Origin: Akebia trifoliata
Taxonomy: Eukaryota; Streptophyta; Magnoliopsida; Ranunculales; Lardizabalaceae
Length of the DNA: 64,000 bases
Direction of reading: 5' to 3'
NCBI GenBank assembly: GCA_017979445.1
Contig: CM030713.1
Coordinates: 26,829,163 to 26,893,162 of the forward strand
A model generated the notes under the pieces. The model had not been told where the DNA came from and did no database searches. It saw nothing but the letters and a program-made list of their open reading frames with translations. The position numbers were made by a program, and so were the translations under genes. Shown here one piece after another: positions 37,156 through 48,900 of this stretch; the first letter of the stretch is position 1; each line of letters opens with the position of its first letter.

Positions 37156-38539
37156 AGGGTAAATTATCATTTCGTGCGCTAAATATGATGAAATTTCAAA
37201 TTTAATTCACGGTTCATTTTAATTCCCAAAACATGTTTTGAAGCGAGTTCGTTGGTAGGTATTCTAGTTTAAAGTGACAATCTTACTTATAAAAAAAAAT
37301 CAACTCACTAATAATTATTAATGATCTCAATGTTAAAAAATAAGGATATTTTTCTTGAAATTTACTAGCGAGTTCGTCACTTTTTTATTAAAAAATTATC
37401 ACTTTAAAATCAAAGATATTTATTCGTAGAATTTATTGGCAAGTTCATCATTTTTTTATTAGAAAGATCATCACTTTAAATTGAAATAACTACCAACAAA
37501 CTTGTTCGAAAATATGTTTTGAAAATTAAAATGAACACTGTACTGGAATTTGAATTTTTGCAAAAGTTGTATATGTTTTAAGAAAAATCTCTTGAAGAAA
37601 ATAAATGAATGGTTGAGAATAAGTAAAAACTACACCCCCATTACAAAATCATAGATCATTTGTCTCGGGATACACAAGAAAAAGATTTATGATTTTGTGA
37701 ACCCAAGGCAAATGATTTACAAATCTCTATGTTTTATGTGCGATTGCGTCTTGTTTTATTTGTCTTTCTTCATTGTTCTTGGATTGATTTCTCCACAAAA
37801 CAAGATATTTTTACATAAAAATCCTATAAAACAAAATCTCACATTTGCTTTTCAACCCTATTAGTGTAGGATTTTTCGTAGGCTCCCCGAGTTGAATGTT
37901 TTTAGCACCAAACACAATCAAAATGGAAATGTGGATGTGGGTGAGTAAACAAAACTCTATATCTTTCTTTCTTTTTTTCAAAGATTCTTCACTATTCAAT
38001 CTTCACTTTATATTAAATAAAATGTCAAAAGAAAAAATGTATGTTAAATTAATAATTGTATTTTTTATACAGTTAAAAATTCCTAAGAAAAATAAAACTA
38101 TAAGATTTAGTAATTGTATTTGTTAATTGTTGTTAGAACTTTAGATTTAGTAGGATTCTATATTTTATTTGATACTAAAGGTCTAAAAGAATTTGAAATT
38201 TAGTAGGTTTCAATGTGCCTTTCCAAAATTTCTAATTTTGAAAGAGAGTTCCATTGAAAAAACAATAAAAAATCATACTAATCGATTCTTTAAACCAACG
38301 GTTTAAACGGTTGCATGATCAATTTTAGAAAGAAAAAAAAGTGGTTCTTTGTTGAGCAATGGTTTTGATGAATCGAACCGATCTTCAGATGAAATCCAAT
38401 TGGACCATTGGTCTGGTCCGATTTTTAAAACACTGAATATGGACATTGTTTAAAAAGATTTATTCACTTGTTTAGTTGATAGCAATAATGAAATTTTCAA
38501 GCAAATCAAATTTTCTTTTGAATATTGAACGAGACTCAA
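37156..38539. other. Intergenic
   Basis: AT-rich. It contains a small hairpin of the GGGATACAC family at about 37,633-37,716 (CAAAATCATAGATCATTTGTCTCGGGATACAC...GATTTATGATTTTG). From 37,310 to 37,480 there are imperfect repeats of TTTTTTATTAGAAA..ATCACTTTAAA. No gene seen. Confidence 0.45.
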
Positions 38540-40015
38540 TTTTTTTTTTTTTTTTTTTTGATAAGTATAATATATTGCAAAGAGGAGAACCGAGTACAAG
38601 GAGGCCGAAAAGGCCTCAAAAGAACAACAAGGAAAGAAAAAACAAATACACTAATTACATAACGAGTCCCATCTAAATATAAAATCATCAAAAGAAGTCC
38701 CTGCAAACTCTAAGTTTTGCTTAGACCATAGGTATAACAAACCCAAGATCTCTAAAAAACTTGCATGAGAGCTTCTGATCTTGTTGTTAAACACCCTGTT
38801 ATTTCTTTCAATCCAAATTCCCCAAGCAATAGCCGAAGGAAGCATATTCCACAGGTAACGTTTTCTGGTGTGGAAGACTTTACTGGTCCATTCATCCAAC
38901 AAGGAAGAAAACTTACGAGGAAGAACCCAATTAATACGAAATAAACCAAGGAAATATGACCAAATTTGATAGGAAAATGAATAATGAATTAAAATATGGT
39001 CAACCGATTCCCCTTCCAACAAGCAAAGGGGACAACAGTTGGGAGTGATCCAACCCCGAACAATTAAGTTATCCATCGTAAGAATTCTACCAAGAGAAGC
39101 CAACCAAACAAAGAAGGAGATTTTTTAGGGCACTGACCTTGACCAAATAATAGAACCTGGGATGACCCGCTCAACAAGAGGAGTGAGCTGCTTATAGAAT
39201 GACCTTACGGAGAATCTCGAATCCTTCGCTTTAGTCCATTCCCACCTATCCTGATCGCTTTCATTGAGGTGACAAGTATGCAGGAGATCAAGGAAAGATG
39301 TAACCTCAGTTAGCTCCCAATCATTAAAATTTCTCCTGAACCCCAAATCCCAAGTAGGACCGGACTCGTTGCGAACCAAACACTGCTGAATTGAATGGTT
39401 CTTCTTAATAGAACAAGTGTATAAGGATGGGAATTGAGTCGCCAGAGACAAAGAGCCGCACCAATTATCTTCCCAAAATCTGATTCTGTCCCCCATGCCT
39501 GCTTTGAATCTAATCCCTTGCTCAAAATCCTTGCTAACTTTCAAAATCCATTTCCAAACACTACACCCATACGAGACTTTAGACTCGCCGCTGTACCAAC
39601 CTAGACTCCTGTCCCCATATTTAGCTTTTATCACCTTCCTCCACAAACTACCCCTCTCCTCACCAAACCTCCAAAGCCACTTACCTAGAAGCGCTTTGTT
39701 GGTTAATCTAAGACCCCTAATGCCCAAGCCCCCGTTCTTCTTGGGCATGCAAATCGTCTTCCATCTAACCAAATGATACTTCTTACCATTCTTATCATTC
39801 CAAAGAAAGTTCCTCATGAGCTTTTCCAATCTAACTTCGACGGACCTCGTGAGTGTGAATAGAGAAAGATAGTAAACTGGAATACTCGTTAAGGTGCTTT
39901 TTATCAAGGTCACTTTCCCTCCTTTCGACAAATAATTAGCCTTCCACGTACTCAACCTTCTTTCCAACCTCTCAATTACGTCATCCCAAATTTTAGAACT
40001 ATTGATCGCTGAGAT
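38540..40015 (-). mobile_element. 5'-truncated L1-type LINE, reverse transcriptase C-terminal part, broken
   Basis: The minus strand reads from about 40,015 as the last part of a plant L1 ORF2. YLSKGGKVTLIKSTLTSIPV and KKNGGLGIRGLRLTNKALLG are typical of the post-polymerase region. Then comes a zf-RVT-like domain (NCCPLCLLEGESVDHILIH), ending FIFRWDSLCN. The reading frame stays the same throughout, but a TAA at 39,125-39,127 breaks it. The usual Cys after the zinc-domain His appears replaced by Tyr (HY). A 3' UTR ending TTATC and a poly(A) tail (T at 38,540-38,559 on the plus strand) mark the 3' end. Endonuclease and catalytic RT parts are absent. I could not read a target duplication. Confidence 0.88.
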
Positions 40016-40549
40016 GTGGGTATTTTTTTTTTAACTGATATGGTGAGTACTTTTATGCGCTTGATCCCTTGTCTTTGTTGAATCATAGTGCTAACGACAT
40101 CTAATCTCAGAAGTGAGAAGCGCAATGTTTGTTGCGATTTTGCAATATTCGTAGATGAAAAATAATGAACAAATAAAATTTACCTGAAGTGCTTAGCAAG
40201 TAAGTGTTGAATGCATGGGGACAGTGGAAAAGTCTCTTAAAATCAAAAGCAATTGAATTTTAGTTTCTAAATCATTTAAAACTAGTTTTGAAGATTGATT
40301 GAGTTACAAACTACAAAAACAGAAATTAAACAAAAGTTTTGGACATAGTTACACAATCCTTTAAATTTTAATTTTCAGTAATTCGTAAAATTATCCAAAT
40401 AAGGGATTAGTCAATTAAATATCTGAATCGACAAATTAATCAACAATTTATCAATTAATCGTTGAATAGGATAACACTTTTATCTTTTCCACTCACAATT
40501 TTATTTTCTTCTACATTAAAATCTTAAGAATAAGAAAAGATTTGTAGGG

Positions 40550-41565
40550 AGTTGATTGGGGCCAAGGGATGCATGTAGCCAATTTGAAAAATACAGGGGG
40601 TATCTGTAATATCGATCAAAATGGGGGAGGAGCTAAATCACGGATGGGTATTTATTTATTTTAAATATTTGGTAGTCCCTATAAGGTAGGGGTGCACATT
40701 GGATTGGGTAAATCCGAGATCCGAACCAATCCGAAGCTTTTGGATTGGATTGGTTCGGACTAAACACACCCACGGTTCGGGTACGGATCGAAGAAAAAAA
40801 ATCCGATTAATTTGGTTCGGTTCCGGATTAGGATATAATAGAACCGAACCAATCCGAAAACGGAACCAATTATATATATAATTATTTAAAAAATAAAATT
40901 TTCAATTTTTTATTTCTTTCTTCTTCTTCCTTTTAATTTTTTTATTATCCCAAAGTCCACGTTCAAAAAAAGTCCTACTTGCTTTTAAGGTTTGAAGATT
41001 GGAGGAGATAGAATGCTTGGATTAAGGAAGAAGGTATCTATCTTCAATAAGTATGAGAACCGAGAACCAATCCGAATCAAAATTGGATTGGATTGGTTCG
41101 GTTCTATAGGGTAATTGGATTGGTTTGGTTTCAAATTTATAGAACCGATCATGTTTAATTCGGTTTCAATTTTGCGAAAATCCGAACCAATCTGAACCAT
41201 GTGCACCCCTACTATAAGGGGATGTATGACGTCAATTTGAAAAACACGGGGGTGCCTTTATAATCCAGCAAAATGTGGGGGCTAAATAATCTATTTTTTC
41301 TTTAGAAAGTTGAATAGAGATTGACGGTGAGGGGCTTTGAAATAATTTGACATTAGTTTTAATTTGAGAAGATCAAGGCCAAAAAATGCATGCCATCAAT
41401 TTAAAAAAACATAGGGTATCTTTAATATTGATTAAAACTTGGGGGGCTAAATTACAATATATATATATATATATATAATAGGTTCGGTGAGGGGCATGTA
41501 TGTCATCAGTTTGAAAAATACAAGGGATACCTCTAATATCGATCAAATATAAGAGATATTTTTTG
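40550..41565. repeat. Four diverged copies of an about 80-bp repeat
   Basis: The phrase 'GGGATGCATGTAGCCAATTTGAAAAATACAGGGGG-TATC..TAATATCGATCAAAA' recurs in worn form at about 40,560, 41,217, 41,378 and 41,488. The hAT MITE at 40,687-41,211 sits between the first and second copies. Confidence 0.6.
40687..41211. mobile_element. hAT-type MITE with perfect 8-bp target duplication
   Basis: The terminal inverted repeats TAGGGGTGCAC and GTGCACCCCTA are perfect over 11 bases. CTATAAGG is repeated exactly at 40,679-40,686 and 41,212-41,219. The inside is built of many CCGAACCAAT / ATTGGTTCGG words in both orientations, so it can fold back strongly. No transposase is encoded. TIR and 8-bp duplication place it in the hAT superfamily. 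Confidence 0.88.
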
Positions 41566-42966
41566 TTGTGAAAAGGTTCATGGTTGTCCCTATGTGGCTC
41601 TGCTCCTGTTAGAGGTCCAATTAGTTTGGTAAGGGTGTCACTAGGCGGGTATTTAACCAAAATCAAATCAAAACTAGAGTTGAAAACCCAGGTTCTGATT
41701 CCTTTTTTATTGGAATCGATTAGAATCGGGTCTAAAATGGAATCGAACCATAGGGATCAGAACTATTAGGTTCTATCCAACGAGTCTTCAAAACCTATTT
41801 ATTTTGTCATTTCTTTTTATGTTGTAGATTATTTAATGTATTCTTTTATTTCAAAATTAATGTATATTATATAGAGCTCTTCAAATTTTCATATAAGCTA
41901 TGGATTAAAACTTAAAATGAGCTATCTCTTCTGAAAACAAGAAAAATTCAAAATCCAAGAAAAAAAAAAAACTAGGATCGAACCGATGGTTATCTAGAAT
42001 CTCGAAAAAAATTTCAAGCTGAAGATGGATGATAGACCAAAATCGGCATCAACAGGTAACTAGTACCCATTGACATTCTTAGGATGAGTGATTTTTTGCT
42101 CATAGACTTCAATGCATGTCACATCGAGCATGCAAAGGTAGTTTTGTAAATTGAGGACACCATTCAATACACACAAGTTCATGTGATTGGTGGATCCTAG
42201 ATTTATGTGAACGAGCAATAAAATTTCCTTCTGAGGACCCGTTTGATGTTGTTAGTTTCTGCAATTTTAAAATGCGATATCTATTAGCAATTGGGAATTT
42301 TTGTTAATAGCTAGGTATTCACATGATCACATTGGAAAGTTGGCCTAATTTCCTTCGAGTCCATTCCAATTTTTGTCAAATTAGACTCAGTCGAGTTTCA
42401 AAACCATTCTTTTAATAGCATCTCCAACGCAACACCCTCTATCCATATTCATAAATGGGTCATTTAAGTAGCGTGGGTAGTAATTATGGCTATTCATGTG
42501 ACATGCACTCTAATCGTTATTTTCATAAATTATTTAATAATTATTTAATTTAATTTTTTTTTAAATGATTTATTTTTCAACGTAACTGCTTGAATTTTTT
42601 CACTTAAAAAAAAAAAAAAAAGATGAATATTCAAGTGTGAGTAATTTGTTTTTTATATTTTATTTTTATAATAAAAAAAGTCAAGACCCAATAAAATATG
42701 AAGGATGGGTCTTGGTTTGGAGACACTATTTTTATGCTCCATTACCCAAAACAGCAGTTGGGAGAATGGATGGGTATTGCATTGGGTGCGTACGGAGAAC
42801 AGAGCACTCTCAGTCTCTCTTCCACAAAAACTAATTTTCCCTCTTTTTTTTTCCTTCCACACATTTTTTGTGAGAGATCAAATCACAATTAAAAAAGCTT
42901 CTGTAGTAGTTCCATGGGATATCTCGCTTCTTCTCGATTCGAACCTTCGACTTTCGACTACTTCTC
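41566..42966. other. Intergenic and upstream region of the photolyase-hydrolase gene
   Basis: AT-rich with a T-rich patch around 42,555-42,620. The bases before the start codon (42,800-42,960) are pyrimidine-rich, as in plant leaders. I could not fix a TATA box. An upstream ATG at 42,914 is out of frame with the main start. Confidence 0.45.
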
Positions 42967-45900
42967 ATGGCACTTCTTCTGTGGGCCCCACATATTCCTC
43001 CTCCCCTTCTCTCCCTTAGAAGAACCCAATTTCACTGTACACCAAGAACAGCAACAGCAACAACAGCAGTGAAGAAGAAGGGCAATGACGTGGCAGTTGT
43101 GTGGTTCAAACACGATCTGCGCACAGACGATCACACGGGTCTCATCTCCGCTTCTCAATATCGTTCCATCGTTCCACTATACATCTTCGACCACCGAATA
43201 ATTTCCCGTAAGTATGCTTCGCCATCTCCAACCTTCGTCATCAGCTATCAAATATGATCCTCAAGTGGGCCCTACATTATCTCTTTTCTTGCAGGTTTCT
43301 CTGATGAAACCCTAGAACTGGTTCTCTTAGCTTTGAAAGATCTAAAAACATCTCTTAAAGATCAAGGAACTGATTTGATGATCAGATTTGGGGGTTCTGA
43401 AACTATTGTATCACAGATTGTAAAAGAGATTGTTGTTAGTTGTTACAAATTAGGGTTTAATCAGGTGGGAGATATTGATGTATTTGCGGAAGAGGAAGTA
43501 GAGTTTGATCTTCGAAGGATGATTAGTTCTGTTGAAGAATCTTTATCGAATTTATCTTTGTCACAACAAGGGAAACCTCAGATTGTGTTGTGGCAGACTC
43601 CATTTTACGATATTAAGGTATCCAATTCGAATTCGGCTATTTTTCAGTTCACCAAGATTAATTATTATCAAATATTTTGATTTCTAGCCCAATTTTGTTG
43701 TTTATCAATTATACCTTGGTCTGTTGCTTAATGATTCAAATATTTGGATGTGTAAGGACATTGTTCATGTTATGTTCAGAATTTAAAAGTAGTCCATTTT
43801 TTTTTTGTTTTTCAATTATTTTCAGTTTATTACACTGGTTGATTGTCAAAATATTCAAATGTGAAGTCCAATTTTGTTATTTTGGATTTTTTTTTTTCCT
43901 TTTTATTTAACTTCATTGAGCTTAACAATCGTTAAACATTCGGATGTGTAGTCCAATTTTGTTGTTTTTCGATTATTTTTCAAATAATTGCACTTAATGA
44001 TTATCAAACATTTGTATGTGTAATCCAATTTTGTTGTTTATGTATTATGCCTTGGTTCTTTGTTTAATGATTCAAATATTTGCATGTATAAAGACAATGT
44101 CTGTGTTATGTTCATAATTTGAAAGTAGTCCAATTATGTTGTTGTATTTTTTTTATATTTTTGGTTTATTAGTTTAATGATTATTAGATATTCGTGATGC
44201 TAGTCCAATTTGATTGTTTTTCTATTATTTTTTGGATCCTTTTGCTTAATAATTATCAAATATTCGGGATGTGTAATCCAATTTTGTTGTTTATGAACTA
44301 TACCTCGGTTCGTTGCTTAATGCTTCAACTATTTGGAAATGTAACGACAATGTCCCTGTTGTGTCCAGAATTTGAAGGATTTGCCTGCATTTTATCTTGA
44401 CTTCAAAAAATTAAAATACTCTCCGACTACTCCACTTGCATCCCCGGTCTTACCGCCGTCGGATATCGATTTGGACTGGGGTATGCTTCCAAGGTCTTTA
44501 GAACTCTTTTTGTGTTTCTTCTATTCGGTTCTTCTATGTTGCTCGAGAAATATTGATGGTTGCATTGTACCGTAGGTACCCTACCTACATTTGATGATGT
44601 GAAGAGATACATGAATGGAAATACACGTAAATCAAATGAGTGTTTGACTTCAATCAAGGCAATTTCGGCTAAAAGTGTTTTAATGAGGGGGCAATTCGAT
44701 CGAGGTAAAATGCCAAATGATTTTATTGAAGATTCGAGAAAGTCAAATTTGGGTGAGGGAAACCAAACTGATTTGAATTCTAAGCAGACAAAGAGGAAGA
44801 GATTGGAAAATTCCATTTTTGTATTAAAAAAAGGAGATGTAATAGGAGGTGGAACGGATACTGTGTTGAATGCATTGGCTGCTTATTTGAGATATTTGGA
44901 GGGGACATCTAAAGATGATTGGCAGGAGTATGTGATGACTTATTGTTCATTGTATTTTATTTTTTTCTTTATTCTGAGTCATTTTTTTACAACTAATTCT
45001 ATGTAGCAAGGAGATGGGTCCATGTGTCGGTTTTGTGACATTGATATTGACATGAAGTGTCAGACACATGGGCAACCACAAAACTAATAAGCCAACATCT
45101 CCGTACAGTCTATTCCTTATGTTGAGAGATTCTCTTTAGAATAGTTTAGTTCAATTTGATCAGAAAATAAAGGACGTATAATCCCTCTATACCAGATATC
45201 TGGAAATAATTGCTTAAATCCTGGAGTTACATGCCACTTATGAACAAATGGGGAGATGAACTCGTGTTATCGATAGTGCCTATGATGATAATACATTTTT
45301 CAAACTGTCAACAGAGACCCTATTCTGACTATGAAATCTATTTAAATGCTGTTTTCCCCATCAATTCTTTGGTCTTTACCTGTGTAAATGCTTGTGGATC
45401 ATTGTTTGTGGGCATTTATCTTATCTAGGTTTGCCAAGATTTGTCTCGAGTGGATGCGGTTAAAAAGGATGCAGCTTCAATGATCCTTGTGTTTGCAAGG
45501 GTTTCAGAAAGCAGCATTGCTTCTTTATTTTTTGGGGTGCCAGGAAATTAATTACATGACCTGTGCTTTGGGTTATATGCAGTTGTATCTTTAATATTGT
45601 GATCGAAGTAAATAAAATAAATCAGAAATACAGGTGGAAAGTTAGTTACCCTACATGTGTTGATGTATAAGAATTTCAAGAACATTCCTTTTAATATCCT
45701 TGACAGGGTGCATGAGCAATTACGTAATGCTGAAAGTAGGAGCGGTGCTTCATTTGGTGCCCTGTTTAGGGATGCCCTTTTTCTTGGCATCATTTCCAGA
45801 AGGAGAGTACATTGTGAAGCTATCAAATATGAGAGAGAACATAATGCAGGCTTTCTATCGCCTTTTGGATACTCAACATCAACTGTTGCTGCAGCAGTTG

Positions 45901-48900
45901 ACACTGTTTGCTCAATGGAGGTACAACAAACATTTTCTGAGGTGGCTATTTTATATTGGTGATGCTTGGACTAATGATGATGATTGGTTTATGTAATTCT
46001 CTATCTAACTAACATTTTATTTGTAATTATTTTGTCAATTTCAACTTTTCAAACCATGCCAATGTTCAGTTATGACAGCTTATTTTCTGTGGCAGTGGTA
46101 TTGGCTTATGGCTTTAAAAGGCCAGAAAGCCAATGAACAAGGATATCCTATTAGGATATGGAGATGGAATGACTATTTGATTCAGGTACTTGTTAGGAAA
46201 TTGCTTCATTCATTTCTATTTTTCAAATCCATGCATTTATTGACATGAGAAGCTTTCTGTGGCCTGTCTTAACTTTTACTCAAAAAGTACCGATCTTTTT
46301 TTCGTCTTTTGTTTATTTGAATGTTTGAAATTCTCTATTGTTCTAAAATCTGTGTAACTAAGAGACAGATATGCAAGTGTCCACCATTGACACAAAGTGT
46401 CAAACACACTGGCCCCCACATACCCGATAACCAGCACTCTTACAGTATGTTTCATATGTTGGGAGAGTTTTTTTTATAATAATACTTCAATTTATGTCAA
46501 ACGTACATTATAGGAAAAAGGTAGTTAAATGAGTGGGCATGTGTTAAAATTATACAAACAATACATAGATAATAGATGAAAACAGAATACTCACCATCTT
46601 TGTTATCGAAGCCTTACCCATATGCTTTGATATTAAAATACTTGCTTTTGTAATGTGCCTTACCCATTTGTCTAACACATGGGTGAAAGATGGTGTCCGA
46701 TACGGAATTTTCCTCTTATCTTTTCGTAAGCATACACTCGATACACTTTCTTGATGGATGAGAATTCATGTGTATGAAGTGTGTAATTGGCTTGTTAGGC
46801 CATAATACACTTTCTTATGTTTTGAAGAGCTTTCTTTTTGAATCTATGAAGTCTTATTTGATCAATCTTTACTACTATTTGCAATTTCTTCATCATTAAG
46901 CAACTAGTATGATTTCAGTACACAGTTGTTGGTCATGAAGGTCCTGCTGTTCTACTCGTTCATGGTTTTGGTGCTTTTTTGGAGCATTATCGTGACAATA
47001 CATATGCTATAGCTGACAGTGGAAATCGAGTTTGGACAATTACACTTTTAGGGTTTGGAAAATCAGAAAAACCAAACATTATGTACACTGAACTCATGTG
47101 GGCAGAGTTGCTAAGAGATTTTATTGTTGATGTGATGGGTGAACCAGCCCATCTTGTTGGTAACTCAATCGGTGGTATGTCCTAACTCCTAAGTTATTTG
47201 TCCTGCATGAATTCTCAATTCTCGAGAATCAATGTTTTATTTTTTTTCCTTTTTTTCCGGAGTAGTTATCAGGTGCAATATGGATAATTTGTTCATTAAA
47301 TTATTTTACATCCCAGGTTATTTTGTTGCTGTTGTTGCTGGTCTTTGGCCTGCTTTGGCCAAATCTGTTGTCCTTATCAATACAGCTGGATCGGTCATTC
47401 CGGGCAATTCTTCTATCCCAAGTGCTGAAGTAACACAACTTTTATTGTTTATAACTTCCCAATTTGCTTTTATACATTTCTCAAGGATCCTTGTATAGTT
47501 CTCATTTTTATTTTCATGGGCAACACGAGTAATTTGATCTATAAGCTGCTGATACTAAATCATGTGATGTAGATTACGTTCCCCACCCATACTAAAGTAG
47601 TATTAACAGTTTTGTGGCTTAATTTGCCTTTTCTTTAGAGAGCTGCTATTGTCACCCCAACTTTTACTTATTACACCAAATTAGAAGAAATAACAAGTGA
47701 ATGATTGAGAATAATTAAAAATTGGGGTGCCAATAGAAGCTCTCTCGTTTTTCTTTTGGCTAGATTTCTATTCTTTTGGGTTTAGGATTTGTTACAAACC
47801 TAATTATAATTGTAAACAACTACTGAAATTGTTAGAACAAATTTCATAATATTTAGTAATGTTGAGATTATTATTTGAGCCAAACCTTTGTAATGTTTGA
47901 AGAGTGTGTTTTAATCTTTAATTGGGGTGATAAATAATTTAAGAAATTGGGGTGTAATAAGTAAAAGTTGGGGTGCCAATAGCAGCTTTCTTTATTTATC
48001 CTATTCATTTCATCTAAATAATCTGGAGGAATATAGAAGTCCTTGATTAGGGTAATTTTTTTGATCGATCAGTCGGAGAAAGACGCAATTCATCATTCTA
48101 ACTGCCCATGTGCTGCTATGGTTTTCGTGAGTATTTTCACATATAACACAAGGAAAAGGTGGTGTCTTACGGAATAATATTTTGGTTTTAAAAAAAAAAT
48201 TGAGGACCATTTAGATAGTGTACTTGTGGAATGTACGCTAATACCCATGTATCACACTTTCCTTCCTTCCCCATGTGTTGGACTCATGGGCCAAAACTCG
48301 CCAAGTGAAGAGAGGGTGAGATGGTCAAACTGGTAGACCCATTTGGTCACACCAGTTCAGTTTCCATCTGTGAAAGCCCTGCCTGCACAGTAACTGGAGT
48401 AGTTAGGTCAACCAAATACCTGTCCTTTTCTTTCTTTGCACTAGATTTTTTTTTTCTTTCTTTCTATATTTTAAGCTTGAAAGCTCTATGTTACCTTTGT
48501 GAGTTGGATATTTCTGACAATGCAAGACCTGGAAGTTGAAAGTTCGAAAAACTTGTTTCAGGAAAGACGGACAACATGGGCTGCATGGCTGGGTAGTCGA
48601 CTCCTGTTGTTTTACTTGAGATCAAGAATAGGGAGCATTGTGAAGAATTGCTACCCAACTGTAAGTGTGTATGTGATGTTGTACATATCAAGAAAGAATT
48701 TAATGATAAATCATTGATGCCCGTGCCCCTCTTTGGTAGAGGATGCATGTATCTGAATACCAAAGCAGGGCACTTTGTAGGCTGTCTTGGCAATGAACTA
48801 AAGAGATATTTGAGATTGCCTATCCTCGAACAAGAATGGATGTCAGGTCCCAGAGTACCTCTCAATGATGATGAGGGATGCATTATAATCAAATCAAATT

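Noticed and set aside
42914..42966. Upstream ATG at 42,914 as start of the photolyase-hydrolase protein
   Set aside because: It is out of frame with the conserved photolyase-like domain; the ATG at 42,967 gives a transit-peptide-like N-terminus in frame.
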